Source: Ulva prolifera | Lineage: Eukaryota > Chlorophyta > Ulvophyceae > Ulvales > Ulvaceae | Assembly (NCBI GenBank): GCA_023078555.1 | Contig: CM041204.1 | Location: 902,923-966,922 of the forward strand | Direction of reading: 5' to 3' | Length of the DNA stretch: 64,000 nt | In this document: piece after piece, positions 52,715-63,341 of the stretch | Numbering within the stretch: the first letter of the stretch is position 1 | Layout: every line of letters starts with the position of its first letter | Made by a program: the position numbers and the translations under genes | The notes under the pieces: generated by a model | Seen by the model: the letters and a program-made list of their open reading frames with translations, nothing else | Databases searched by the model: none | Told to the model about the DNA's origin: nothing

Positions 52715-55700
52715 GCGGCTGAGCCTTACAATCTGGCACGAAAGTTAATACCGTTGAACGCGACTTGTTTCAACTCCGCATTTATGTCTGGGTCCCTGTC
52801 CTTGTTTGATCTACATGACCTTAAAGAAAATATTATAGTGACTCTTCCATGCACAGACGCGGCGCAGGCTGCAGTTCGCCACATGCACACCATCAACATG
52901 CATGAACACAACATTACCGTCGTTATCCCCGCGCGAATTTTTGACTCGTCAGCATTTGTTCCGTTTTTACGTCAGCACTCCCCGTCCATGGTTGACGAGG
53001 CACGGCATTTGCTGGAGTATATGTCAGGCAACCCTGTTCCAGGACACCAAAAGTACCACATATGCACAATGATCACGAATCAGCGTGTGTCAATTTTGCC
53101 AACGAAGAAAGCTGCAGCGGCGGTGTTGGCACAGCAAGCGAGTTTCGTTGATCTTATATGCACGATGCCCACGCGCATTCACAACCACTTCGCCAGGGCG
53201 TTGGTGGACACGGCAGCAAACCATAGCATGATCACTCGCGGTTTTTTGGAGCGCCATAACATCCCCTTTCTATCTACACACAGCGTAACGGTTGGAATTT
53301 CAGCATCGGAGGCACCATGCATAGGGTCTGTCTTGTTAAGTGCGCGGGTAGGACGACGGATCATTACAGTGAAATTCACAGTAGTGGACTCGCTGCCCGC
53401 GGCAGCGGATTCATTCCATCCGAACGAGGCACTATTTGCACTTGATGTGATATCAGCCGTCAACATGTCCATCACTTTTAAACATCCGCGCATTGTTATT
53501 CATGTCCCACCAGTAAAACATGGACGCAAGAAGACGGGACAGCCCTACTTCCATGTCATTCACGCCAGCCACGCACAAGTCACAACGGAATCCAGTCCAC
53601 AGGAAGATTTCTTAATATCGCAACGTGAATTGAAGAGTCTCACAAACAGGGCGAGGCGCGGTCAGCAGCCACTGTTTGTGGCACACATTAAATCCTCACA
53701 TGCAGCAACAACAAATGTTATTTGTGCCAGCACAAAACGAACCGGATACCTATCACGACAAAATGCTCCTGCACATGTCCCACAAGACACATCATGTATC
53801 CCTGCTTGCATTAAAGCGGTTGTGGACAAACATCAAGCGCCTGGAGGCACGTTAGGGCCGCCACCCCCCAACACATCTGCATCCGGATTTGAAATGGACA
53901 TTGACTTGTTGCCGGGCGCTAGGCCCAGAGCGGCGCGCCAGTATAGATTGACACCGAGGGAACAATTGGAACTGGAAAAGCAGCTTAATCATTTAATCTC
54001 CATGGGGTGGGTGCAACCCTCTGTTTCTCCTTGGGCTAGCTGTGTCCTTTTTGCCCCCAAACCTGGCGGCGAGTTGAGACTTTGCATTGACTATCGGTAT
54101 CTGAACGAGCACACAATTAAGAACACATACCCATTGCCACGCATCGACACGCTGCTAGACCAGCTGCAAGGGCACAAATACTTCTCAGCATTGGATTTGC
54201 AATCTGGCTATCACCAAATTCGTCTCTCGGAGTCAGCTGGCCCTAAAACCGTTTTTAGAACACCGGATGGCCTGTATGAGTGGAAGGTTATGCCGTTCGG
54301 CTTGTCCAACGCACCCTCGGTGTTTCAGCACGCAATGAATGTTGTCTTGAAAGGACTTAAAGGTAAGATTTGTCTTGCTTATCTCGACGATATTGTGGTT
54401 TTGGCACGATCGGAATCTGAACATGCGACGAACTTGAATCTCGTGTTAACCCGCTTAGCAAAGCATAACTTCTACTGCAACATGGATAAATGCCAATTTG
54501 CGCTGCAAGAGATTAAGTACCTGGGACATGTTGTCACGGCGGACACAGTCCAGCCGGACCCATATAAAGTTCAGGTGCTACAAGATTGGCCGGTTACAGA
54601 CTTGCAAAAATCGACAAACAATATTAGATCGTTTCTCGGATTAGCGGGTTACTTCAGGAGGTTTATTCCGAAGTTCCCGACCTTGGCCGCACCTTTGTTG
54701 CAGCGTATCAGCTCCAAGGAGCAGTTACCTTGGACGCTACAATGCGAACAGGCATTTACAAACATTAAACTATCTATGGTCAACGCTACTGTTATGCGCC
54801 ACCCGGATCTTAACAAATCATTTCACATCTATACTGACGCATCAGATTATGCTTATGGTGCAGTGCTAACTCAGGAACATGAGGATACTCTCTGTCCTGT
54901 TGCGTGGATTGGCCGTAAATTGAATAAGGCTGAAGAAAATTATTATACACTAGAAAAAGAGCTTGGAGCGATTGTTTTTGCTTACCGCCAATGGCGATGT
55001 TATCTGGAAAACAATCACACAGTGTTTATTCACTCTGACCACAACCCCCTTAGATTTCTACAAACTCAAAAGAAACTCACCGGCAAACATGCCAGGTGGC
55101 TCGAGTCTCTTTCCCGTATTGACTGGAAAATTACTTACATTCCAGGGGACAAGAATGTTGTGGCCGATGCTGTTAGCAGAGCAACTCACTTGCCTAGCAC
55201 GGAAATCACGCTGCATGACGGCCACACGCTGGCCGCAGAACGGCCTCACGAACCTTACCGAGCATTAGCACTGACAAGCCTTCTAGTGCGCAGGTCCACC
55301 GGCCCCACACCGGATTTATCGGAGGCATTCCCTCCACTACCATTGTCACAGGCTCCATCACATGGCACGGCACTTATGGAGTCCCGCAGGGTTACCCCGT
55401 CGGCTTGGCAGTCTGCTCCACTTCCGGCCGCCACGAATTTATTCTCCCGCACAACACGGGGACAGCAGTTAACCTGGGCGCCGCAGCAGCTCAGCCGCCA
55501 GCCAAGCAACCCCGCTTACTCAGTCGTGCAGAGAATGCTGGACCAGAGCAACCGCTCGCTACCGGCCACGACTCCGCGGCGGCCCCGGTCACAACCCCCG
55601 TTACAGGCTGCGCCCTCAACACGGCGCAGCAACCGGTTTCAGTCCCTCAGCCCGCCGCTCAGCCCACCAACGAGTCCGCAACAGCCGTCCACTCCGATGC

Positions 55701-57580
55701 CCAACCAACCTCCGGACTTGACGACGACTCTGAGCCCTGGCTCCGGGAACTTAGGGCAGCACTCCTCGGCGAGTGATTCTGCCGACATTGTTCTCGACGC
55801 TCAGGCCGTCGAAGACATTGGTACGAACCTCATCGACCAGCACAATCACCATCTTACTCTTGACACCGAGATTGATTCATTTTGGGAACGCTTGCGTAAA
55901 GGTTATGCACATGACCCTGCATTTCGTGAACCGCCGAAGCAATTTCGGTTTGATAAACATCTGCAAGCATATTTTTGCGAGCACAAGCTTGTCATTCCGG
56001 ATTATGATGATCTTCGCAAACAAATCTTGTTGTGGCACCATGTGCATCCGTGGCATGCACACTTGGGTGTGCATAGAACACAAGCACTTATTATGGATAC
56101 GTTTCATTGGCCCAACATCAGCGGAGACATCAAATCATTTGTATCGCAGTGTCATTCGTGTCAAATAATGAAATCTCCCGGTTCCACAGTTAGCACCCTG
56201 TCACCCCTTCCAGTACCCACAGCATGCTGGCGGGTTGTTAGCTTGGATATGATCACGCAACTACCCCGCACTGTGTCTGGTTTTGATTGCATCGTCGTTT
56301 TTGTTGACCAGTTTTCTAAGATGGTCCGCCTTGTCCCTGCACTCAGTACTCTGGACGGACCAGGCTTCGCCAAATTATTCTTCCAGCATATTTACCCGCA
56401 CTACGGCTTGCCGTTGGGTATATGTAGTGATCGCGGAGTGCAATGGAACAATAAATTCTTTCAATCCGTTTGCGAGCACATGGGCATTCGGCTACGCTTA
56501 ACTTTCTCTTATCACCCCCAAGCAAATGGCCAAGTGGAACGCATGAACAGAGTCATTGGAGAAGCACTAAGGCATTTTGTCAGTCCAGCACACAACAATT
56601 GGGATACATTCTTGCCGCACATCGAGTTCAGCATTAACAGTTCCAAAAATGAAAGCACTGGTTGCAGCCCGTTTCAACTCAATCGCATCACACCCCCCTT
56701 ATCCCCGACTGCTTTGGCATTTGGTATGTCGACATCGCCAAAACCGCATGCGTCTGTCTTGCATCGGATGTATTACCACTTAGCCAAGCAATCTCTGAAT
56801 GAAGCCAAGCAAAGCATGTGGGCTGGCACTGTCCAACCTGAATACTTTGAGCATTTCCGAGCAGGGAAGAATGTTCTGCTGTCCTTGTCAAAACTCGCGC
56901 TGCATCACCCATCCCTTAGGCGCAAATTCACTGCCAAATGGGCGGGCCCCTGTCAAATCCTTGAGCTGGTCGGCACTAGAGCTGCGCGATTACAACTGCC
57001 TGCAACGCTGCAGCAACTTCGCATACACAATGTGTTTCATTTCTCATGTTTAAAACCGTACGTTGCGTCTCATCTGCATGAGTACTCCAGCGCACCTGAA
57101 TTGTCCCGGCCCACAGACGCCAATAAGGTGTTCGAAGTGGAAGCCATCCTTGCTTATAGACGCACGCATACACCCGCTGTCCAATCCAAAGAGACAGGCC
57201 CAATGAAAGGCCCTCACTACTTAGTTAGTTGGAAAGGGTACTCCCCGCAACACAACTTATGGCTCCCTGTTAATGAGCTGGAGAACTGTTTGGACAAAGT
57301 GGCCGATTATATGTTCCAGAATGCGTCTTCCAAACAGCGCGACATTCTGACCCAACAGTTCCCGCGCACGGCCCGAGCTAAACTAGCGCACCTGCTGCAA
57401 CGTGCTCAACAGTCGACCCGACGCGAGATCGACACTGCACCTGCCATTATGTCGCGCCCGCCACGCTTGACGCCTAGGACTAGGCGTCGCTCGGCGTGCC
57501 CGGTAGATGCCGAAACGGCGCTTAAAGCAGCCACATCGCGCCAGCGTTATTGCTCCCGCTGCGCTGCATGCCTGTACTAG
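52679..57580 (+). CDS. Chromovirus pol: protease, RT, RNase H, integrase, chromodomain
   Basis: Open from 52,679 in the gag frame to TAG at 57,578-57,580, 1,633 codons. By residue counted from 52,754: protease ARALVDTAANHSMITRGFLE (Asp at ~149); RT YRYLNEHTIKNTYPLPRIDT, FSALDLQSGYHQIRL, MPFGLSNAPSVFQHAM, catalytic AYLDDIVVLA (~540); RNase H FHIYTDASDYAYGAVLTQE and ADAVSRATHL; a Pro/Ser/Gln-rich linker (~840-1000); integrase zinc region HLGVHRTQALIMDTFHWPNI and CHSCQIMKS; core Asp 1165, Asp 1226, Glu 1262 (DD35E). A GPY/F-like module (KWAGPCQILELVG) follows, then a chromodomain (~1459-1520) with YLVSWKGYSPQHNLWLPVNE. All catalytic residues are present. The chromodomain would steer integration to particular chromatin. 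No ATG starts the frame, so it probably depends on readthrough. Confidence 0.95.
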   Translation, partial: EAGKPSIACPQWAAEPYNLARKLIPLNATCFNSAFMSGSLSLFDLHDLKENIIVTLPCTDAAQAAVRHMHTINMHEHNITVVIPARIFDSSAFVPFLRQHSPSMVDEARHLLEYMSGNPVPGHQKYHICTMITNQRVSILPTKKAAAAVLAQQASFVDLICTMPTRIHNHFARALVDTAANHSMITRGFLERHNIPFLSTHSVTVGISASEAPCIGSVLLSARVGRRIITVKFTVVDSLPAAADSFHPNEALFALDVISAVNMSITFKHPRIVIHVPPVKHGRKKTGQPYFHVIHASHAQVTTESSPQEDFLISQRELKSLTNRARRGQQPLFVAHIKSSHAATTNVICASTKRTGYLSRQNAPAHVPQDTSCIPACIKAVVDKHQAPGGTLGPPPPNTSASGFEMDIDLLPGARPRAARQYRLTPREQLELEKQLNHLISMGWVQPSVSPWASCVLFAPKPGGELRLCIDYRYLNEHTIKNTYPLPRIDTLLDQLQGHKYFSALDLQSGYHQIRLSESAGPKTVFRTPDGLYEWKVMPFGLSNAPSVFQHAMNVVLKGLKGKICLAYLDDIVVLARSESEHATNLNLVLTRLAKHNFYCNMDKCQFALQEIKYLGHVVTADTVQPDPYKVQVLQDWPVTDLQKSTNNIRSFLGLAGYFRRFIPKFPTLAAPLLQRISSKEQLPWTLQCEQAFTNIKLSMVNATVMRHPDLNKSFHIYTDASDYAYGAVLTQEHEDTLCPVAWIGRKLNKAEENYYTLEKELGAIVFAYRQWRCYLENNHTVFIHSDHNPLRFLQTQKKLTGKHARWLESLSRIDWKITYIPGDKNVVADAVSRATHLPSTEITLHDGHTLAAERPHEPYRALALTSLLVRRSTGPTPDLSEAFPPLPLSQAPSHGTALMESRRVTPSAWQSAPLPAATNLFSRTTRGQQLTWAPQQLSRQPSNPAYSVVQRMLDQSNRSLPATTPRRPRSQPPLQAAPSTRRSNRFQSLSPPLSPPTSPQQPSTPMPNQPPDLTTTLSPGSGNLGQHSSASDSADIVLDAQAVEDIGTNLIDQHNHHLTLDTEIDSFWERLRKGYAHDPAFREPPKQFRFDKHLQAYFCEHKLVIPDYDDLRKQILLWHHVHPWHAHLGVHRTQALIMDTFHWPNISGDIKSFVSQCHSCQIMKSPGSTVSTLSPLPVPTACWRVVSLDMITQLPRTVSGFDCIVVFVDQFSKMVRLVPALSTLDGPGFAKLFFQHIYPHYGLPLGICSDRGVQWNNKFFQSVCEHMGIRLRLTFSYHPQANGQVERMNRVIGEALRHFVSPAHNNWDTFLPHIEFSINSSKNESTGCSPFQLNRITPPLSPTALAFGMSTSPKPHASVLHRMYYHLAKQSLNEAKQSMWAGTVQPEYFEHFRAGKNVLLSLSKLALHHPSLRRKFTAKWAGPCQILELVGTRAARLQLPATLQQLRIHNVFHFSCLKPYVASHLHEYSSAPELSRPTDANKVFEVEAILAYRRTHTPAVQSKETGPMKGPHYLVSWKGYSPQHNLWLPVNELENCLDKVADYMFQNASSKQRDILTQQFPRTARAKLAHLLQRAQQSTRREIDTAPAIMSRPPRLTPRTRRRSACPVDAETALKAATSRQRYCSRCAACLY

Positions 57581-57734
57581 GTCTCCGCTGCGCCCGCTAT
57601 GTGTTGAAGGGGACGCCTGGATTCATGATAGCACTTACAGGGCATTTACACGGTCGTCAGGAGTTGGGATCGACGCAGGTATTGCTTGACCGTATCCTGC
57701 CCGCTCCGCCGACGCTTGTCGGTCTTAGGTCCAT

Positions 57735-58295
57735 GTGCATGATCACATAGGACCCAACACTGCCACCCCCACAGCACTCGTCATGCTGGGCACGGGCATT
57801 CACTGGGTGGAGCCCCAGCACGGCAGCGACTCGTACCTTACCTGCCTTGAGTGTACCGTTATTTTTTTTCCACAGGTCTTTATGGGGTTGTTCACTTTAT
57901 TTGGCGCTGCATTGGGGTGTTCTTGCTCGGTGCGCGATTACCTCGGAACGCCTATATTGTGGCGCCTCATCGCTTACTTATGCCGTTGTGCAGTGGCTTC
58001 CTTGCCCGACTTACCCGGAGACTCCGCGCTGGCGGATGGCAGGCTTAAAAGGCTCCTTGTCAACATTGACAGAATTATGAAGGACGACCTCCATATTTCC
58101 GCGGCCGCCGGCAGCGTCGACGAATTTAAGCGCCGTCTTCGCGGCATTGTTAGTGCCGAGCGCACGGTGGTGATGGCTTCTCGCATTCGTGAGCGCACGC
58201 TTCATGACTTTATCGAATTTGCCACGCACTCTCATGGCCATGTTTTGGGCCACTACTTAGATGACTTGATCGTGGCCTTCTCGGACATGATGTAA
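57735..58295 (+). CDS. Post-pol accessory ORF of the chromovirus
   Basis: A frame of 186 codons between pol and the 3' LTR. The likeliest start is the internal ATG at 57,882 (MGLFTLFGAALGCSCSVRDY), giving 137 residues. This ATG lies five bases after an acceptor-like ATTTTTTTTCCACAG/GTCTTT (57,861-57,875). Joined to the leader donor at 50,314/50,315, an RNA would have this as its first ATG. The product has a short hydrophobic start, then TPILWRLIAYLCRCAVASLP, and helical charged sequence (SVDEFKRRLRGIVSAERTVV, RIRERTLHDFIEFATHSHGH). No domain is recognised; it does not look like an envelope glycoprotein. It could be a host-derived or regulatory protein. Position and splice-like context, not homology, make it a gene candidate. 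Confidence 0.55.
   Translation: MHDHIGPNTATPTALVMLGTGIHWVEPQHGSDSYLTCLECTVIFFPQVFMGLFTLFGAALGCSCSVRDYLGTPILWRLIAYLCRCAVASLPDLPGDSALADGRLKRLLVNIDRIMKDDLHISAAAGSVDEFKRRLRGIVSAERTVVMASRIRERTLHDFIEFATHSHGHVLGHYLDDLIVAFSDMM
57861..57875 (+). promoter_or_regulatory. Candidate splice acceptor before the post-pol ORF
   Basis: ATTTTTTTTCCACAG followed by GTCTTTATGGGG. An eight-T pyrimidine tract and CAG five to seven bases before the ORF start codon. Confidence 0.5.
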
Positions 58296-58472
58296 CTTAT
58301 TTGCAAGGCAGTCACGGCGCCGGCGCTTGTTGCAAAGCCCCGACGTCGTCCCTGCTCCGCAGGCTTTGCCCTTCGCGTCATTTTTGTCACTTGCCATCTA
58401 TCGTGATGCCTCCTTCGTGTGTGGTCTCGCCAGCATCTCTGTGCTTCGCTTGTGGAGCTTCGCTCCTCTGTT

Positions 58473-58483
58473 AAGGGGGGAGG
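58473..58483 (+). other. Polypurine tract of the chromovirus
   Basis: AAGGGGGGAGG directly before the 3' LTR start TGTTGTGAG. Confidence 0.88.
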
Positions 58484-59341
58484 TGTTGTGAGATACATCT
58501 CACTAGGCGCATGCTGGCGCGGCACACCTGTAGACACCTAAGGCTGCAGCGCAGACCACAACATGTGGCCTCGTAACTTGGACTGGCGTCTGTACAACGC
58601 CACTTATACATTATATACCACGTTAATTATTATTATGCACATATGTGCACGCAATTTCTGTACAGCGTCATGTACACTCGAATCACAATGATACGTGTAT
58701 GCCAGACACCTTACTGGACGTGGCTACGAGTGCACCAACTCGGCCAGCTTACGCAGCTATGCTTAGTTGGCACTGTATTATATCGGATTACCTGGACCAG
58801 CGCATTAGCGGTCATGTCCTACCCAAGTTAGACTGGTATCTTACAGACCGGGTCGCATGCAGACCTCCCATGTGTATTTGTGAACTCACGCATGTTACGC
58901 GGCAGCCTTGGGGCTTCGCATGCATGCCCGCTGTTAGCAGGCACGGCTCCCACATCGAACACGAAATCAGTGTGCGATCAGCCTTCAGGCTCCGAAGGCC
59001 ACATACTTACTTTCTCCCGCAGTTACTCGGGATCTGGGGTCTGCGCTCTGCGCGATCCGGCGAGGCCAGCTCTGACAGGGGGATCGACCTGGGCGCACAC
59101 ACCATCGGTATTTATACCGAGCGCTTGCTGGGACCAGGCACGTTTTTACGGTGATCTGGTTGGGGCGCCACCCATTCGTGCATCACATTGTATTGAATTC
59201 TTGCCTCTTTTCGCATTTGTCTGTTCTTATTTTCTGTCTGCCTGTACAGCCTTCGTGCTGCGGCGTTTAGCCCATTTTATTCAGCTGTCCTCGCGCAGCA
59301 CCGTAGGTCCGTTCCGCCCCGGCGACTCAGAGACCTCTACA
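58484..59341 (+). repeat. 3' LTR of the chromovirus
   Basis: 858 bp, about six substitutions relative to the 5' LTR (for example CTCACTAGG for CTCAGTAGG, and TTTTACGG for TTTTACAG). Followed by GCTGT. Confidence 0.96.
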
Positions 59342-59533
59342 GCTGTAGTATGGTTGATCGTTTACCCCCAGTAGCGAAAAAAAATAAACATAAAACTACA
59401 AAAAATATACATCGCAGCCATGCTCCCTCCTACTTCACAATCGCCGCACAAACCCAGTACCAGGGACGCAGAAATGTAGACAAAAAAATCCGGGCATCGT
59501 TCACGCCGCTGTGCCGCTGCCACAGGGGTCGGC

Positions 59534-62500
59534 TCACACAAGTAACTCCACGTTCAAATCTTCATTGATAGCTGTGATCACCACTTTCACAGCTTGTACG
59601 CTCCTTGCTACAGCCTTCTTGTCCAGAGGCTTTGCAGCTTTCAATTGGGCCGCCTTTGCCTTGGCATTCAGGTACTCCACGAGTAGGTTCTGCAAACCAC
59701 CACAGGTCTGTGAGTTTCAAGTGGCCTGAAACACGGCAATATTCAGTCATCGCGTTATCCGAACGGAAGGTCTTACCCGCAGAATTATGCTAATGCCGAA
59801 CAAGCAGATGGGCTACTACATGTCAACATGCTTGTGTATGTGGTCTGCAGGTGTGAATAGACAGCATGGTCTCATGGCACACAAGGTGGACATGGTCGGA
59901 TGGGGCAGAGTACCTTGATCCCGGCTAGTTGCGCCTCAGCCTTTTCAACTCTTGAGAGCTGATGTTGTGTGTCCATGCTGCCAGCCAATGTGGCCTCTTT
60001 GACGAAGGCTGCATCATCCAACGCTTTAATGGCCGGATCTGCAATTGTAGCACCTGTAACGCACTCAGATCCTGTTAGTGAATGCAGGCATCGTTGCTAT
60101 GTGTGTGGGTGCATGTATTCAAGCTATTCACTTATCGGTACACAACAGGCTTGGCAGGCAGGTCAATGAGAATTCACATGCACGTGCCAGGGCATCGCAC
60201 CAGACAAGTTCACTGCATTAGAGTGATCAGGAGACTCTAGAATGGCCCCGACGGTCTTCGACATCACAGTTGCACTATTGCTTACCGGTCCAGACTCACT
60301 CAACTTTGCCGCCTTCGGGCCCCGTGCCTTTCGGGGCTGCACCTGTTGAGAGCCGTGTAAGCCGCCTGCACGTCGGTTGGACCGGCGGACCTCAGGCAGC
60401 CGAGCCGTTTCTGCGCCCCGTTTCTGCTTTGGCAAGTCATATCCGGATGTACGCAGTAGTTCCATACGGCCATCGTCCTGCTGGTCACTGTCTGACTGAC
60501 CGGCTTCTGAAGCGTCTGGTGTCATAAGCTGGTGTCCCTCTCCCTCATCCATCTCTCCCATGGAAGCTGGTGCTTGCATCTGCACATCCTCGTGCTCGTC
60601 TGGGTCTTCCTCGGCAGTAGCGGTCACAGCTGCCGTGTCGCTGTCCCCCAACCCAACCTCCTTCCTCTGATTGACACGGTTGCGGATGTCAGCCATCACT
60701 TGCTTGAATGGCAAACCGATTGGACCATCATCGCGGCCGACCACCTTCGGCTGCATATCATTATCAAGGCACGCTTCAAATGAGCACTATGCACGTCGAC
60801 TCTTGAGTTCACAGACATCATATCCACCTAGGTGCACAATTCCCCAAGGCGCAGATGGGTCAACCACGAAAAATCAATTTGAGCGAACATCTACAATCGC
60901 CACTTGCCACAGTGTAAATCTCACAATCGATGTGGGCTCAACATCACTTCACAAGTGCTGCTTGGAATGCATACATAACAGTGCTACATCAACGTGGATT
61001 TAGTAACTGATAAAGTACCTCGTCCATGTCACTGCCATCATCTCCTTCATCTCCATCGCTGTCTCCAGTAGAAACTTCACTGTCGCCGCTGACCGTGTCG
61101 TCCATGCAGTCATCTCCAGGCGCCTTGCGCTTGAACGCCCTGACCGCGGCTGCCTTCTTGCCGTAGCCGCTGGTGGTTGGATGCTATATAAACAGTAACT
61201 GTCGGCATAATTAGTTTGACACAATATATTGTGTGACAACGGTATGCGGTACGCGGGCAATGGTTGGTCTGGTCTGGTATGCAGCTGGTCGTCCACTTTC
61301 AATTAGCGGTGACATCAAGCGACGCTATGCTGGCTCTGAAGGAACACAGAGCGGTTCTCACACGGCTAGCTGTGCATTACTGACTAAACCAATTAGCACA
61401 TTGCGAAAGGCAGTCGGTGGCGTACGGGTGTGTTTTCATTGCGATCGCAGCAAGCGGGGTTGTCTCGAACGGTAAAGTAGGCACAACACCCTTCCGCAAC
61501 CACGTTGTCATTGGATGGTATCCGGCCTTGCGCTGTTGTGCGATTTTAGCCTCACGCTTTGCCTCTGGATATGACAGGATGCTCTACGTGCGCGTGCCAG
61601 CCGCATTGTACATCACAACCTGCAGCAGTAGCATGACGTTGGAGCGCTGCTTACTCACATTATAAACAGGTTAAAGTGTTGTTTAACATACCTCATAGTC
61701 GATCTCTTCAAGACGATGCTTGTACATGTGCATGGCTGATGCGCCCTACGTTCTTGAGTCCCGTAGTGTCTTGACGCCTTTGTTACGCACCGATGAGTTG
61801 AGATTATTGACTTGCTTCATAGCCTTCTTGTACTCGACTACTGTGATGGAGCCCCTGTCAACTGGGTTGTTGAAGAAGCTTTCGGTAGCTTTCGCTGCTC
61901 GGCGAAGCGCGGAAGCGGCCTTCCGGTCTTCTTGGGGCATCTTTCCCTGCAAGGAGTGCGCGTCGATATGGTGGAGTGCGCGCTCCTTTAAAAGGTGAGC
62001 CGTCAATAACTCTTAGTGGCGCATCACGGGACACGAATTTGGTTCAAGGCGTCGTACAAGACCTGCGATGACATGCTCCACGGGAACACTGGAATACATC
62101 GTGTATCCACACGTACGGCAATTCCTGTCGTATACAACAATGCCGTGTGATGTGTCAGGCGTGTATACGAGAGGTGCACAACGTTGTGCAAAATATGTGA
62201 TGCGTCGGACCACGACATGATGTACAGCATGGGCCGCATACCACTTTGGAAAAAATGATGCCACATAGCTCGGGAGTGGCCACACAAGACCTCCACTTCG
62301 TACACTTATCGTTAATTTGCTGCATCAGGGGCTTTCCTTTCTCTGACAGTTTCTTCACATCTATTGTGCTTGCGATGTCGTCGAAGTGGGAACCCATCGG
62401 TGCATGCCGCATAATGTACCTCATCAATTCCTGCACGTGTGCCCACGGATGCGTACGGAATTACTCAAGTGCAACACTAGTGCTGCAGCGAAGGCGCCGA

Positions 62501-63058
62501 TGGAAGTTGAATCACATGTTGTAACATCGTGCGCGTGTGTGTATGTGTGTGCTAAAGCGACGCTGCTGATCCTGTCGTGGACGGTTGTGCAGCAGATATA
62601 CCATATGTTTTCGAGGAGCATACGCCTTGTGCTTCTGTCCCTTGTTTACGTTTCTTCTTCTGGACCTGCACCGTCTCTCGAGCCGGCAGATCGTTGACGA
62701 CTGTGATCTTACCATCCTCAACGATGTCCCTGTCTTCCCCATTCAAGACCTCTTCCAGATCCGCGAAAATGCGGTGAAGTTTCTTCAACCTATAATCGTC
62801 GCCTACCTTGACATACACCGACTTCTTTCCCCACGTCTCGTCGTCTTCGTCGTCGTCACGCCCGGCCAGCCCGAGCCGCACTGCGGCGTCGAAGATCAGC
62901 GTCGTCAGTTCATGTTTGAAGCACTTCCCAATAGTAAATTTCATCTGAGACTGCGTGCCCCACTGCACGAGGACATGCCCGCCATGTATCTGAGATACTG
63001 TGCAGACGCTGGCCATGGCAGTGTTGCCTGTTCCTTGGCCGGTGATAGTATCCGCCAT
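59534..63058 (-). CDS. Gene A: unidentified seven-exon gene
   Basis: The seven exons on the minus strand are 63,058-62,624; 62,430-62,242; 61,946-61,692; 61,183-61,019; 60,786-60,300; 60,038 (or 60,053)-59,914; 59,689-59,534. All joins keep one frame. Introns are about 190-510 bp with GT donors (GTATGC, GTATGC, GTATGT, GTACTT, GTGAGT, GTACTC) and AG acceptors. About 555 residues, ending DLNVELLV-stop. Exon 1 ends in a basic KKKRKQGTE, a possible nuclear signal. Exon 2 has HFDDIASTIDVKKLSEKGKP. Exon 4 is very acidic (SGDSEVSTGDSDGDEGDDGS). Exon 5 holds FKQVMADIRNRVNQRKEV and RRSNRRAGG. Exons 6-7 are helical (DDAAFVKEATLAGSMDTQ; NLLVEYLNAKAKAAQLKAAK). Exon 3 contains one in-frame TAG after KTLRDSRT, so it may be decaying, mis-assembled or differently spliced. 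ATG 63,070 is an alternative start. No family recognised; chromatin-type composition. Confidence 0.7.
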
Positions 63059-63341
63059 GGTTGAGAGCATTCAATTGAGACGTTTGATGATGTCGGACAC
63101 AGTGAAGTGGGCCCGGGAACTAAATCTTTTGAATGGCGTTGCCACAAGATTTGAATCGGGCAGTCCAAATTGTTGACCTTCTGTGAGGGGGGTGGCATGC
63201 ATGGTCCTTTATGAATGCATGGCACCCCCCGGGTGCCGGGACCTCGCTACATGGCGTACGCACTCGCGGCGAACACGCAGAGGGTCTTCTGACGAACGTC
63301 AAGTGTATAGCAGTATGGCAGCTGATCCCTGCGCATGCTTT

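Larger units (their letters stand above)
49456..59341 (+). mobile_element. Young Ty3/gypsy chromovirus
   Basis: A 9,886-bp insertion with two 858-bp LTRs (49,456-50,313 and 58,484-59,341), about six differences between them and no indels by eye, and a perfect 5-bp duplication GCTGT (49,451-49,455 and 59,342-59,346). Internal order: primer-binding site, gag, pol (protease, RT, RNase H, integrase, chromodomain), an additional ORF, polypurine tract. Integrase after RT is diagnostic for gypsy. The C-terminal chromodomain places it among chromoviruses. Reading frames are open except for one UGA between gag and pol, so it may be active. It lies between gene A and gene B. Confidence 0.97.

Noticed and set aside
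57735-58295. Envelope glycoprotein in the post-pol ORF
   Set aside because: No signal peptide plus ectodomain plus anchor layout, no cleavage site and too small. Only its position is env-like.
34019-61800. Reassigned stop codons (UAG or UGA as sense), suggested by in-frame TAG in copia-1 and gene A and TGA in gag-pol
   Set aside because: Copia-1 pol and chromovirus pol both end naturally at TAG, and genes A and B end at TGA. The interrupted genes are mobile elements or may be decaying, so mutation or readthrough is simpler.
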